DNA of 64,000 bases from Drosophila persimilis (GCF_003286085.1 NW_020825288.1:13454001-13518000); one strand, 5' to 3'. Counted from the stretch's first letter, positions 12,726-28,047 are shown. Program-made: numbers and translations. Notes: generated from the sequence alone by a model not told the origin.

Positions 12726-15700
12726 GTAAACATTTGCCCGGGCTTAGGCCCTCAAGTGCTTAATTAAGAGCCGCAACAGCATTCCACTTGGCGTTTATTT
12801 ATTTAACAATTTTCTGTGGCCAGGGCCCAATATTTTGATGTTTTCTAATTGCCTCAATTATGCCCGACTCTGGCTCTGACTCTGACTCTGGGACTGTTTC
12901 TCGGACTGTTTGGGGGCCCCTCTCTGTGAACAACCTGATCACGATCACTGGCGCCAGACGCTGCTGACACAGCGCCGTCTCTTTCATATGCAAAGTTCTC
13001 CTCCGATCAAATATCGAATGCTTTAATTTGGTATATCAAAGAGAGACATTATGCTGCTGATCCGAACAGCCATCCACCCTCCGCCGTCCGCCGATCGCCG
13101 ATCGCCGCTTGGCTCGTAAAAGCGTCAAATTTCTCAATTCCCAATTCTCAGTTCTCGGTTCCCCATTACCAATTCTCTGTTTCGTGGCCAGCTCCATGGG
13201 GCGTCCTAATTGTTGATATGCATCTCGGTTTCTCAGTTTCAGTTATTCGGTCTGCTCCAAGACTCTTAATATTATTTGGTGAGTTTTATGTTTTATTTCG
13301 AATTAGTCACATAAATATGCACTCTTTATGACAGCCTGATGTTTTGTTGTTACTGTTTGCCCCGAGCGCCCACGCTGCGTATGATTGTTAGTCCACAGTG
13401 GGTTAAGGCACAGTGGTTTGGCTAGTGCAACTGTGTTGTTCCCCGAAGTTGGAACAACTGTCATAGATCCAAATTGCTAGATAGATTCTATATTTACATA
13501 GATCTCTACATACGTTACTTAAAAAACTTATATCTGCAAAAGAATGACCCATTTTTTTCCCATCTGCACAGGGTACCACATCAACTCAAAGAAAACTGAA
13601 GTTCCCGCTCCACTGTGCATCGATCAAAGCACGAATTGAATGCAGTTCCACACCGCCTGGAGTGTCATGCATTATTCAAATGCTAGAGAAAATCCCGCCT
13701 TGGACATTTAGCTGTTTAAACAATCAATTAGCGCTGGCCGCAACTGCATTGTTTATGCCGTTATTGAATTATATCCAATGCGACGCTATCAGAGGGCCTA
13801 GAGGACTCCTGACCAGACCCGGCCCGGCTGCGGCTACGGCTCTGACACGCCTCCGACCTGACAGAGCAACAAATGCCCGGATTGCGTGCGGGGCCCAAGT
13901 CGCTCAGTGTACAATAATTATGGGTTTGCCATTAGACGCCGCCCGTTTGGGAGCTGCCCGGCGTATGAGTGAGTAGCGCAGTGTGGCCAGTGTTGTGCAG
14001 GGCAGTGTAGAGTTCAGTGTGGTGGTGGCCCATTGAGGCGTCGTCTAATATATTGCAATTACCACTGGCAATTAGTCAATTTGCTGGACTCGAACACGAA
14101 ACGCTTTTCGCTTGTAATTAAAAGCCAATTTGAATATTTATTAAGAAAATTGGCCAACAAATGTGCATAATTGAGCCAATGTGAATTTGTTTAAATTACA
14201 GGCAGCTTGGAAGCCCAGTTATTGGAAGTTGGAATTGGCCGCCATGAAGCCCTCAGATTGTGGGGGAAATATCTGTATTTCCCACCCATTTGCACGGTTT
14301 TCTATAATTGAATTAAGTATTTCCTATGCACAAATTAATAGCTATGCAAATTAATAAGAAATGGAGATGTGTTCTTGGAAAACAGTTGCTTCTTGAATCA
14401 AGAACTTTGATATATAAAACATAGAACCTTTGATGGTTGGAACTTTTTCCTTAATGAATAATTAAAAGGAAGTATTTGATTGCACTCGAAAACCTCCAAC
14501 ATTGTGCAGACTGCAGATGAGCTTTCCTTATATATTCCCATTCCTTATCATTCCCCTCTTCCTTATCAGCCTCGAAAAACAAGTATGTGGCCTGAGTCAT
14601 CGTCATCTGTGCCCACAACTTCCCCTGTTATCTGCAGTTAATGTTTAATTTGTGCTAAAGAGACTTTTATTTATAAACAGCTAATTCGTCACACAGCTGG
14701 CTACCGGCAGAGCACACCCACACCCACACTCGGACTCAGTCTGCCACTCATCTATTCACACTTGGATTCATATGCGTTGGGGTCAGAGCCAGAGACCACA
14801 GAGCAGAGAGCAGACCAGACCCAGCTAATGCCCAAATATTAATGAATCAACATTTGTCACACACACGCAAACAGACGATGAAAATATTGAGAAATTATGC
14901 AGCCAAGGCAATCAAACAATTAAATATAAATTTGTGGTATTCACGCCCCAAAAGCAGGGGAAGAAAAAGAGGCAGAACGAATCGAACAGAATCGAACAAA
15001 ACAAATGAGTGCGTCCCTGAAGTTGATGACGATGTTGATGTCTGATGTCTGATGGCATTCCTTGAGCTGCTTGAACTGCTGCTGCTGTTGTTGCTATTGG
15101 AAATGGAAATTCATTGGAAAATATTGTCAACATAATGCTCGTAGATTATCAGGGGCCGAAGAGCCGGAGGGAGCACACCCAAAACGATTCCCCATACATT
15201 TTTGACAGCGTATTTCGTAATAAAATGGGAAATTCATTGAAACTGAAGCCAGCAGCAACGGCAAGTGCATTTCAATTAGGGATCCCGACCTCCCTCTCTC
15301 TCGCTCTCACACTCTGGGACTGGCTTCTATTTCCATTTCTAATTAATCAGACAGAGCGAGAAAGATACTTAATGTGGGAGTGAGAGAATGCTGCTTTATT
15401 TTGACATTTTCCACGGATATTAGATTAACATCATTTTAAAATCAAATTAAAACATTAGACAGGGCCCACCCCTGGCAATACGTATTACGTACACACATGT
15501 GTATAGGGTTGGGTCAGAGCCAGATCTAGGGTTCGATTCGGTTCGGGTTTGGGTTCCTCAGTGCCACTTGGCTTCTCTATTTATCACCGTTACGGCAACT
15601 GCTGTTTTTGTTTTGCTTGGCGTAATTTAGATAACAGGTACAGCATAAGGAGGACGCTACGTCCTCATGGACAAGTGGCATTTTCCGGGAAAACTCACAC

Positions 15701-17372
15701 AGAGAGAAAACCTCATTCGATTGCCCTGGACATTTCAACAGCGACCAGTCCAGCGGAAAGGACAGTGGATGGGGACCAGTGCCCACGCACAATTCCGACC
15801 ATGCCAGGCCCAACTGGTCAGGCGATCCTTTCTGGCTGTTTGTCCCTCTTTCCTCTTTTCTCTGTCCCGAGGCCTCCCGGGCCGTCTGGTCCGCCTAAAA
15901 CAGTTGTCAAGCAACAACGCATGTCGCGATGTCAATGAAGATAATGCCAAACGATTTAACCTGCTGTGCGTGGGCGTAAGTGTAGATGCATCTCTACCTC
16001 TCTCTACCTCTGTCTAGCACTGTCGCTGTCTCTGTCTCCTTCTGTGCCAGTGTTTGCTCTTTTTAATTGGAAATTAAACAAATGCCTGGAGTCTTGAGAC
16101 TTATTGTCCGGCTTATGGTTTTGCGTGATTTTGGACCGGCCGGGGGGCACTTGAGTACACCAATTGTTGTGGTCCCTGTGCCCGATTGTTCGGTTGATTT
16201 CTTTACGAGCAGGAGAACCGTTAGCAGAGATAGATAGATTGCATTGGAGGGGATCTCGATCCCTTAGGAGAGGAGTCATTGTTGTGGGCTGTTATATTGT
16301 ACTCCGTTTTGTCCTTTTTACGGTGGGAAACAATGAGAATCAGTCTAATTACTTGGAAATTTCAGAGGTAATGATGGAAGACAGAAAAAAGAATAGTTTT
16401 AATGGTAAATATATATTCTATATACGCTTTTCGGATAGCGAAAATCAGTCAAGACTAGTTTGAAAGAAATTTCCATCTTTTCATCTTCAAACTTCTACAA
16501 TTTTTACTCATCCGACAGCTGAATACACATATGTAAATACGATCGGGATATATCCCTCATAATCAACTCATAAACCTTTTCATTTTCGTTTGTATCTCTT
16601 CAGACCCTACAAATCACTCTTCCAGAAGCAAGTTCGTTGCTTAAGTCTTTTGTTTCAGCCTCTCCATCGGTGGTGATTTTGATAAACATTTGTCTGCAAA
16701 AACACAACATTTATCCCGAGCCCCGGGCTTCCGTTGAAACGTTAGTCGGAGACGAAGTCGGAGGAATAATAACCCCTCGCCCCGCTGCGAAGAAAGGCCT
16801 AAGGATTGCCGGACTAAACGAAGCTTTGCCCGGGCATCGCACAAATTTGGAACAATGAGCCACAGTCTCAAATGACACACACAGCAGCGGAAGAGGTAAC
16901 CTCTTTGGCTGGAATTTTTGAAGAAAATCTAATCATCTGTTGGCACGCCCACCAACCGATCCCAATCCCAATCCCGATGCCGTTGCCGTTGCCGATCCAT
17001 GGCCCAGGGCTAGCACAAACGTATTAATTAAATGTGCGCAACGCCTCCCAGTTTAGAGATGGTTCTACCGTCCGTCCAGCTCCTTGGTCATTGTGTCAGC
17101 CGTGGTGGAAGGGATACGGAACAGAACGGTCCTTTACCCTTTAACGGCCTCCCGCTGGTGCGGAGATGCAATGGCCGAAGTTCGCTGTAAAATCATGATT
17201 ATTGCCATTATGGGCTTATTAAATATGAATTGTGATCCCCGGCAGAAGTCCCGAGCGAAACCCCTGACTTGGACTTGCGACAAAAGGCATAAGTCAATGC
17301 GGCATGCAAATGTGTGTGGGCGTGGCAGGGCTCCGAGTCCATAACTCGACTACAAACAATGACGAGGCTGCA

Positions 17373-17393
17373 CAGAGAGAGAGAGAGAGAGAG
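17373..17393 (+). repeat. (GA)n microsatellite
   Basis: About ten perfect GA units lie here. It may also bind GAGA factor. Confidence 0.85.
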
Positions 17394-20300
17394 TCCTGAA
17401 GGAGTCGCAGGATTACAGCCGCTGACATTCATTCAGGGCAGGCAGCGACTGCAGCAGTGGCCGGAACCCTAACAGGATTTCAAAAAGTTAAGCCACAAGT
17501 GCCTGCAGCTCACCTCTAATCCTGGCCAGAAGCCAACGGCAAAGGCAAAGGCAAAGGCAATGCAAAGCCAGAAGCAGATACAGAGTCAGAGAGAGGGAGC
17601 TGGGAAAATCCCAGTGACTCTCTCGGCTCAGGTAAACAAACCCAAAAGGCAGCAATTTCCCAAACAAATAAACAACATTTGACTGTGGAAATGGAAGAAA
17701 ATGTGAGCCAATTATGTGGACTGACATTTGAAACGCCTTTCAGCGGTTAAATTTAAACTAAATATTTATTTAGTCCATCGCAAAGGTACCACCGAGTCAG
17801 ACCAGACTGATGGACAAACAACGTTTCATTGGAAATGCTTTCTTTTGCTTTCTTCGTAGACAAAAAAGACAGTCTTATCGGGTCTGATCGCGGGCCCGTG
17901 CTGTTCCTGTTGCTCTGATGCTGGCATGGACTGTCTTTTATGGCCAATTTACCAACTAAATAAAAGTAAAACGTAACAAAATCTCTTGGCCAAGAGATGC
18001 GCCATTAATTCCAAATATATTACCAAAAGTAATTTGATATTTTCACTCTCTGGCGTCCGCGGACGGAGCGGGCGGAGCGGACGGAGCGGAGCGGAGCAGA
18101 GCGCGCGCGCCAAACTACACAAAAACTTCAATGTAATAAAATTAATTTAAATTCTTGTCTCCCACAGATACACACAGATATTCCAGTGTGTTTGCATACA
18201 TACCTTACGGAATGAGTAAGCGCCTCCATCTCCGGGCCTGGAGTTGGAGATGTGGCTCATAAAGCAAGCCAGGGAGAGCAACAAATATCTGTCGTTTATT
18301 TAAATTTAGCTATCAAAAATGTTTACGATCCACATAACTGACTAAATCACCATAAACACCCTGTTCCGTGTTTGGAGTCGCCTCACCTCTGGCACATGCA
18401 CCATGCCCCGTGCCCCTGCCCCTGCCTCTGCCCCTGCCCCATGCGGCGCTACACACACACACACTCCACTCTCTGACCATCCTCGGTGCTGGACACTGGC
18501 TGAGGCCCCATCATGATCATGATTGTAGCCTTGCCTACCCTAGGTGGTAAGTTGTGGCAACAAGTGTCTGTCTGCCACGCCACTACCTCCCCCCCCACCC
18601 CTTCTATGTGGCACAGACTCCTGGCTAATCTGCAACACACACTCGCGCACACACAGGCCCATCTTTGGCACTTTAGCGTGTTGAATGCGCTCATTTATGT
18701 GAAATATGATACGCGCCATAATATGCAAAAAGAAAAGAAAAGAGAGGAAAAGGAAAAACATTTTAATCAATTAATTATCCAAAAGGAGAAGAGCTGCGGT
18801 TGGACTTGGAGCTGAAGCTGGAGCCTGGTCAGAAGGTGTTCATGTCTGTGTGGTGCATGTAAATAATTTTAAAAGTTGCTTATGTGAAATGTGGCACTTA
18901 AATAACACAGCGGGTGCGATTCGGCTCGGCCAATATGCGGGGATCCCAAGACAAGCCATCATCATATTGGGGACGGGTGCAAGGAGCAGGGAAGCTAACA
19001 AGGATTACGGTTTAAAGTCGGGTTGGCAATCAGTAACCTCATTCGAACATTCCATCAATAAAAGGTGGGATGGCAGAAGTAGAAGCTGCAGAGCTAGGAA
19101 TGAGTTTCGGCCTAAAGGTCTAAAGTCTCTCTTGATTCCATCAATTGGAGAACCACAAGAACTAACAAGTATTAAGATCTCCAGATGAGTCTATATTAAA
19201 AGCGCAGGAGACCAGATGAGTATCAGGAATCAAAGGTTTCTCACTCACCGATTTCAAACATTCCTTTGAATAAATGCCAAACATTTGAGGGCACTTCCCC
19301 CATCATCCGCTACCTAAGCGAGTATCTTCCCTTTTTTTGAGCATTCAACCTTTTGATAAATTGTATTCAATTAGTCAGCCTTGTTGAGAACATCGCTAAT
19401 CGCATTTTATTGATTTTAAAACGCTTGCCAATCTCATTCTGAGCAGATTTCCGACAAATTCTTTAAACCTCTTTTTCATGAGCTTCTGCCTCTTCTCGTT
19501 TCAGCTCTATAGATAAGGTATATATCGCCTTTTATGAGATGCTCTTCTTAATTTATTAATGAACCCCTTGAGCCTCAGTCCAAAGTCTTTTGGGTTTCTT
19601 TTTTTCTTGGATCAGATGCCTAATTAAGTTTGAACAAAACTTTATAATTTTCGCTGTGCATAATTTTGGCCCGAGGAATGAAGGGGCTTGGAGCGAAGAA
19701 GGGACGTTTGATTGCTTTCATAAAATGTATTATTTATTTACTTTTAATTGGCTTCATTTGATGATTTTAATGATGCGCAAATATCGGCAGCAACAATTTT
19801 TATTCACGCTAATAATATTCATTGTCGGAGGCCAGGTAGAAACGGGTTTCGCCAGGGGATGCGCTATATGTACGTATGTATATCTGGGGAGTCGGGGGCA
19901 AGGGAGCTAATGATATCACACCCAAAATATCAGAGGAGATGGAAAGGAAAGTGAAATCCATTTGGGTTCGCTCGACCGCTGACCGCTTACCGCTTCTCTC
20001 ACCTTCACCTGATGCACTGATCTCCAGACCCAGAGCTAGAGCCAGACGCAACAGACCCAACAGTCACGCAACAGGAGATCGAATACTCTGCGCCCCTTTC
20101 CCGCTGTCTAACAGCCCCCCTGCTGGGGCCAGATGATGCCTCAATCGCTGGACGGGCTCTACAATCTCATCGGAAATCACTTAGATCCCAATAAATAAAC
20201 CTCGCATACGTGGCATGACTTGCCCCGAACGAACCTCCAGTGCTCTCCACATCTGCACCATCCACTCCCTACTTATCGTCGTCTGGCAACATTAATTACG

Positions 20301-21112
20301 CCTTACTTAAATTCTAATACCCTGCGACTACAAAAATTAAGTTGTTGCCTTTAACATTGATGCGAATTATCGTGCTGTGAGGAATCTCTTTCAGAATCTG
20401 ATTATGACTCTGAATCAGAGTCTGATTCCTATTCCCCCCAGTCTGTATCTGACTTTGAATCTGATTACTGGCCAACCAGTTGGGCACAGCAGGCTCTTTA
20501 GATGAGAGTGGGAGAACTCCAACAGAAATGCCAAATCATCGACGAGAGAGTGAGAGAGAGGGAGAGGAGAGGAGGCACAGACTTCAGACGCCCCCGTACT
20601 CGCACTCGAGCTCCGCATTAACGGGCATTACAATAAATATGAAATTAATATTAATTTCAATTAATGTCAAATATTAATGTCCACAAAAGCGTCGAACATC
20701 ATTTGTTTGCTGTCATTTCTTCAAGTTGTTCGGTTGTTCGGTGGTTCGCTTCGGTTGTTCGTTGTTCGTTGTTTGGTTGTTCGTTTGTTCGTCTGGGGGT
20801 CCCTTTGTAAGCCTTTGTATCTGGGGGACTGGCGATTTGATTAGCTCGATAGTGTCACAAGAGTCGGCATGATTTATGGGCCCGCTGGGCCGTTGGCCCA
20901 AACAAATGCGGTGAATCAGTCGCCGTGCTGAATGAATTTTTAATTTCTTTTTAAACAATTTCCAATTCCCTCGCATGGGTATCTCTTTTTTCGCCACATC
21001 AGATAAGGGACCACTCATTAGGGCCTATAACGGTCCACCAAGCTGATATCTGACTTTCCCACCAGCGTTTTTTGTCTGTTTGCAAATTAGCAACAGTCTG
21101 AGATCAGCACTG

Positions 21113-21114
<2 letters not shown>

Positions 21115-21153
<39 letters not shown>
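21115..21153 (+). repeat. (TC)n microsatellite
   Basis: About 18 TC units with one TA interruption. The opposite strand is a GAGA tract. Confidence 0.9.
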
Positions 21154-21470
21154 TGAAGATCGATTGCTTAATTAAGCCGCGATTTGACAATGTCAAGTGT
21201 CGGTCCCCAGCAAGGGGGCTATCTCTCAAGAGCAGCTTCAAAGACAAGTTTACCAGGTATCAGTATCCGTATCCCCCGCTTCAATGCTCCCCCGATCTCA
21301 TGCAAATGAGGCGTTGGCGTTATCGATCGCAACATGTGTAGAAACGTATTTTGTATTTTGTTTTTATTACTGTCGATAAGTCGTTATAAATTGGGTTAGA
21401 GGTGCGCTCCGATCACAATGTCTTATCCATCCATCTGTGTATCCATCTCTTTTGCACTGCCTCACCTCAT

Positions 21471-21495
21471 CGATACGATACGATACGATACGATA
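21471..21495 (+). repeat. Perfect (CGATA)5 array
   Basis: Five head-to-tail CGATA units follow an AT, so the first forms ATCGATA. CGATA is the core recognised by the boundary factor BEAF-32 and overlaps the DREF site. Whether this is a boundary or only a pentanucleotide microsatellite is open. Confidence 0.8.
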
Positions 21496-24400
21496 CGTTT
21501 TAAAGGTCTTAAATGATTGTCAAGAGATTTGCATAATTTGGTGTGGTGGTTGGGTTTCTTTCTGTATTTGTATCTGTATCTGCATATGGCCTATGGAATC
21601 AAGATATATACCCGCAGTGTTCAGATTGTGTGTTGGAACATTTTAGAAACATGCGTCAACATAATTTTAACGCCAACCAACTTAACATAATCGATCTTAT
21701 CTAGGCCCCAGTGCCCCTACTACAGTTCTTTAGTGTGTAATTTATGTTGTCTTGGCCCTGGTTTCGGCTTTAAATCAGCCATTAGAGGAGCTCGAATCCA
21801 GGCCGTAGCTGGCTGCGATCGTTCCCCGCTTCCCTGCTCCTCACTCTCTTTGGCTTTGGGTTAGAAGGAAGTCATAAACCAATTTGGTGCACTCTCCCTG
21901 GTCCCTGGTCTCTGACTGGCGCTCGATACCCTCGTGCCTGCTTAATATGTCGGGCATGTGGCTATATTTAAACAGAATCTCGTGCGTACGTGATGTGCTG
22001 TGCTTCTAAAGAGAGTATTTGAGGCAGTGGTGTGGTTCAAAAGAGTTTTGGGGTTAAAGTACGAAACACCTGGGAAGAAGTTAGAATACCCCTAGAAGTA
22101 ATACCCCTGCCTGCTATGCCCCTGTGCCATATTCTAGCATCTTCCAAAGAAAGTCTTTCCCCGTCACACTATAATTGGCTTCATTCACACTTTTCTGTCG
22201 TTTGGTTTTTACTTTTACACAGAAAATGCCGATTAAAATCAATTTTCTCTCTTTCAGAACGTTTGTTAATGAACTTGTTCTGATTTGACATTCAACCCAT
22301 TACAGATTCATTCATGAAGATCGGACAGCATCCCCTGATTGCCATTGATAAGCAGCATCCTGTTTCCTCGCCAGATCTCTGGTCTCCGGTGCTCACTGAG
22401 AGGCACGGTGTCAGGAATATTAATGAGGGATCTGGAAAGTGCGGCGGCAGCAATTAGCCGGGCGGAAATACCATCCATACCCGTACAGACTCGCGCGAGT
22501 GGCCCTCTGGCAGGCCCAAATGGGAATTGGGACTGCGGCGCCCACATCTCTGACAGAATAGAAGAAGATCTGTCAAGCTGAAAGCGCGAATTAGTGTTGA
22601 TTAAATTATGTTAATTTTTTCACTCTTCTCCAGCTCGGTTTCTTCTTCGGCCGGGGCTGCTTATTGGATTGGTTTTTGTGCGTTTTGTTATTTTTAACTC
22701 GCCAACTGTCAGATTTCATTTGTAAGACACTAAAAACGTTTTGCTCTTGCAGCCTCCAGCAGACAAGATATCACACATGTATATGGATAAAGTATGTGTG
22801 GGATATACGCTGCTCCAATAGGGGTACATGGGGTATAGAATCATCTTTAAGCTAACCTATCTCTCATTCCACCAACAGTGCTCCTCGTCTTAAAGCTTGC
22901 AGATTAAAGTGTAAAATAATTCTATAAAATACAGGATATGCACCCCACCAGAACCTATCGGTATGTTTCCTCTTTCAATCCTTCAGTAGAGCATTCCCGT
23001 GTCGCTCACGTAAGCTGCAGATATTCTGAATTTTTTTATGATCTTTCGCTAGACCCGCATCGTGTTGCAAACAGCTTGTCCTTGTCCGAACTGTCCACAC
23101 AAAGCGCGACAACAGCCACAAGACAAAGAGGAAAAAATGTTGTACGCAAGTCCATTTAAAATGCATTTACATTAACATTATGATGAGGACGGGGCCTTGA
23201 GAGCGGAGCTCTGGATCTGTGGATACGTGGATCCCAACGTGGTTCTGAGCTGAGTGTGCTCCCTCTGTGTGGCCCCCCCAAAGGATGCGGATGCCTGATC
23301 GAGGCACAGACTGGACTGGAGGCCGGGCGAAACAATTACAATTGTATTGGGCCATGGGATGGGGGCCAGGGCCCTCGGTCGATCCCCGATTCCGATCGAT
23401 CGCAGCGATAGCTTTGATGTCGTATTTGGTGTGTTTTTAGTGCAAGATTTGGCGCTTTTTTGCTTGGCTTTGTTTGCTGATTTTTTTGTTTTTGTCCGCG
23501 CTCTCGGCTCTTGGTTCAAACAGAGCGACAGCACAGGCCGCGGCCCAGGCGATACTTTGTAGAAATTATTGTTAACAACAGAAACGACAGACCTGAAGCA
23601 GGGCCACGGGTGAGGGGGGCTTGGGCCAAAGAGTTGTGCACAAAGTGAAAATATTTACGAGCCAATCAAGCATTTAAGTATCACATTACAACGTGTTCAA
23701 TGTTCGATGAGTTGTCAACTCGTGTTTGTGTACCCCAAACTGGACCCATTGGCCATACCTTCCCTCTAGACCCTTCTGCTGTCTGCTCTCTGAGCTCTTT
23801 CGGCTCTCTGGACTCAGGGCTCTGTGATATGTGAAATGTAGTTTTGTAGCTTTTAAATGCATTTTGTTTGTCTGACTGGCCCAATAAAGCACCGCTCCGG
23901 GCACGATTCTTATTTAGATCGGTTTACATGCGCAGAACATGACGCTTGGACACGCCTCGGCCATGCGACATGTACCATGTACCGTGTTGCATGCTTTGAA
24001 CCTGGAATCGAAGCCATCTATGCTGGAATTTAATAAGCGTGTTTCACTAATTTCCCACTTGTCATGTTAGACGACATTGAACTTGAAATGTCGGCAACAA
24101 CATGCCCCAACTCCAAGCCACATTCCCCCCTGGTGGATCCCGTTCTGGCATCGTCTAATTTAGCATCGTGTTGGCTGTCAATTTGCGGGCAACATTTTGT
24201 GTTAATTTCAGCGAAATCCATTTCAAAGTGTGCCGCCTGGTCAGCAAGTGTCGCCCTCCGCTCGTATATTACCCTCAAAGCCGTGCGGTGCCGTGCCGCA
24301 TCATTCGTTCATAACTCATACGCCGTGTTAGCCGCTCACTGCCCACGATGCGCCGCGGTATCGTCGCGCTGATTCCGATTGTCAGCCAAGTTTGAGTCAC

Positions 24401-24950
24401 TGCCAAGCAAACAAACAAACAGCCAATAAATTTCAAGAAACGCAACCAATTGAGGAGCCAATGCAGGTAACAGTGGGGCCAAAACGAAGAAAAGTTATAG
24501 GAAGGAGAATGATTTTGGGATGATTTGTAAATTAGCGATAAATTGGTTTCTAAAAATTAAAGTAGGTGTGATATATATTTTAGAAAGAATATATTCTAGA
24601 TCGGTTTTCCATAGAGGAATAGGGAGGCACTGCCTTTTCTACTTTTGTAGCCATCGCCATTTCTCGATCCATTCAATCAACTCCAATGCCCATCAGTTCT
24701 CGTCCCACTGTGCAACTAATTTAACCGAGAAGATACAAAAGCTAACACTTTCACGAAATTGGCCAATTAAATTAACAATAAACTGAGCCTCTCCCCTCAA
24801 CCCTTGGATATCCCCATCCTGCCTAAACACACACCCCCTCCAGTCTACTGATATGTGGCCAAGTCGCCAGCAAAGTGCTAGCCAAGCTCCGATGTGGCCA
24901 CAATTTATATTTAGCCAGCCCACGTTGGAGCAGAACAGGAAGCCTGGCCA

Positions 24951-24979
24951 ACGACGACGACGACGACGACGACGGCGAC
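24951..24979 (+). repeat. (ACG)n trinucleotide repeat
   Basis: Nine or so ACG units, the last ones imperfect. No coding frame around it is convincing. Confidence 0.85.
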
Positions 24980-25358
24980 GATGGGAGCGTAGCGATAAGG
25001 AGCAGAACCGAGTACGAGTATGGGTTCGAGGGCGTCGCACGCTCTACGCGACTTCCAGCTATAAAGCCATCATGCATATAGAGCCAGTCTGCCAGACGAT
25101 CCGAAAGTCCCGCTCCCGCTCCCGTTCCCCCTCCCGTTCTGTACTTAGTCAAAACAATAAACGTGGAAGGTGGAACCTATTGCGAACGTAAATTAAGTCA
25201 TTAAAAAATGCTAAGTTACCAAGCCGAGGCGATTGGAAACGAAACCCAGGCCGAAATCGAGCCCGGGCTGGGGTTCGGGAAGGGGACTAAGCTCGAACAG
25301 GCTGTCGTTTGTGGCAGAAACGAGGCGGAGACTTTGTCGCCCATATGCCATATAGCAT

Positions 25359-25360
<2 letters not shown>

Positions 25361-25398
<38 letters not shown>
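25361..25398 (+). repeat. (AG)n microsatellite
   Basis: About 18 AG units with one TAG interruption, followed by an imperfect GTGGCT repeat. Confidence 0.9.
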
Positions 25399-25400
<2 letters not shown>

Positions 25401-28047
25401 TTGCAGTATGTGTGGCTGTGGCTGTGGCTGTGCCTCACTCTCAATGAGGTTAAGTAAGTCATTAAATTTGTCGCTAGACACGACCATGTTGGCCACAATG
25501 GCGACAATCCCCACCTCTGATCCAGTCTGATGGCGGAACTGGATAATAAAATTAAGCAGACGTCGAGGCAGCAACATGGCAACACAGTAGTGGAAGCTCC
25601 TCCATTGAGGAAGGAAGTGACAATTGCCTAAGGCAATGAAGACATCGGAGGCATTCTCTGCCTCTGTCCCTCAGCCACTCTACTCGTATTTCAGATCAGT
25701 TTCACGTGTGGGTGTGCATATATCGCATTCGAAATCTGGCAAAAGTCTGCGCGCTGTTTATGGCCAAAAGACATAAAATTAAGACCTTCGCGCTGGCTGC
25801 GACCATAGTTGGACAAAACGCATAAAAAGCGCTAATTGAATAAGCAACCCAATGGATCGTGAATCATTATTGGACATTTATGGATAGATAATGTCCAGAG
25901 AGAGGGAACAAACATACCTCTTACTGCATAGAAACCCCCCACAGATTGTAATCAAAAGATGGAATAATAACTATAAAGCTGCTAGACATATATCGTCATA
26001 AAACTTTCGTACAAGTTCCCACATTCATTGCTTCTCATTAATCGATCTTCAAATTAATTATGCTAAGTTTTTAGCTTAATTGCAAACAGTTTCTCAGTTT
26101 TCTTGGGTTTATCTCCACCACCGAATCTTTCATTTCGACTTCGAGCAAAATTTAACAAATGTACAATTTAATGCAATTAGTTAAACTCCTCGCAGGGCAG
26201 ATGGAAATTTGAATTTCTATAGATACTCGGTCGGTGCGGTGCCGTACACCATGCACCATCTGTTTGGGCATTTGTGTGTGTGTCCGTATCTCAGCTTCAA
26301 TATCTGAAACCCATAATTTTGAGCACACAAGAGATTTATCTCAAGTGACTTATCTAAGCAAAACGCTCGCCGCTTGATTACTACGTTCCCCCCTCGGGGA
26401 GACAGACGCCCTCGCAGAGATGCCCATGCCCGAGTATCAGATTCAGATTGAGATTGAGACTCGTACGACATGACGATTGTTTATGAAACATTTGGCTTAA
26501 TAAAGTAATCATGGCATGTTTTACGATCACTTCAGCAATGGAATCGGAATGGGAATGGCAATGGAAATGGAAATGGACCCACTCCCACTCCGAGGCCAGA
26601 GAGAGAACCACTTTCTATGCAAAAAGAAGAGAAAAAAACAAAACCAAAACGAGTTGGGGTTCTGTATGTTCGGCAAAGTGCGAAGCCCATTAATGTCCCG
26701 CTGTTTTCAGAAAATATCTCTTCGGGGATTAATGAGCTTTAATTTGCATTTAGCTCGAGTCTCCGGCTGAGAACAAAACCTTCTAGACCTGGGATCGGCC
26801 CCGACTCTGGCTATGATTATGGCCAGGCGTGCACAAATTGACATTTATTTATATTTGAATGGCGTTTAGCATTCGAGCGACTCTATAGGTTGATATTTTA
26901 TGGCTCTGCGTGGGCCAAAGCACCGCAAAAATATACGAGCTTGCCTCTTGGGATACCGAAATAAACGAAAACAAAACCAAAATCATATTTAATATTTAAT
27001 TATTTCAGTCGATCGTCGGACAATGCCAACTTCCGGCAAAGCCGAATTATGAATAAAATATTGTATCTTCTGCATAAATTTGTGCCAAGATTGGGTTTCT
27101 TACAGAAATCCGCTGTTTGACATGCAAATGTTGTGTTTTATAGCCAATTTGGCATTAATTACAATAACTCAAGAGCCCGATTTGAAAGTCCCGCACTCAG
27201 ATGCAAATTAACTTGACCTAATGCCCTTCACAAGCGACACAAAAACCGTTCGATTCCGATTCCTAGCCGCATAAACATTCGATTCATTGCCCCCGCCCCG
27301 CCGCGCCCCTGACAGTCGAATGCGTCGCACTTTCCAATTGAATCCGAGAGATACGAATGTATCTCTAATGCCCGAATGCGCACTCAATTTATACACAATC
27401 TTACACCTTTCCTCTTCTTTTCCCAACGGAATGCGATAATCCCCCCTCGGTCTGGGCCAGGCAGGCACACAATTGCGTGTTGGTCAAGTTAAGTAACAAA
27501 TTCGCCCATCAAATGCCACAAAGACTCTATCAGTGGCCGGGCAACACACACAAAAGGCAAAAGGATTGAACCAAATTTCATGGGTCCAGAGGCAGCCACC
27601 GCCACCGAGCCAGACACTCGCCACAAGCTTATTGTCACCTCAAGCCACAGTCACAGCCACAGCCACAGTCCCAGAACCAACTGCGGCTCCAACTCCAACC
27701 CCATCTCCAATTCCGATTCCTTTGCCATTTCCATCTCCATTGTGGGGACCCGTGGGCCGTTTTTGCCCAGTAAAGGTGCTAAATAAGTTGCTCTCGTCTG
27801 TGTCGTCGTCGTCGTGGGCCAATCTAAATATCTTAATCTGGGACTGCCTGAAAATTGGCTGCCCGACTCGGTTCAGGTTCGGGTTTGGGTTCGGTTTTGG
27901 CCTGGGCTGGGACTCCGGTTTTTGGGACGTTTGTTAGTGCGTAAGCTTTTTGATAGAATTGAACGATTAGAAGTCCATAAAGCGACAAAAACATGACAAC
28001 TTACGCGGCGGCTTTGCAATACAAGGCGTTGCCAATGCAAAGGATTA

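Noticed and set aside
20713-21018. 101-codon minus-strand frame with a real ATG
   Set aside because: The second half is a translation of a degenerate GTTCG repeat, and the first half has no recognisable motif, promoter or splice signal.
24064-24372. 102-codon plus-strand frame with ATG
   Set aside because: Unremarkable Ala/Ser/Cys-rich composition, no domain, and an equally open frame on the other strand. Probably chance.
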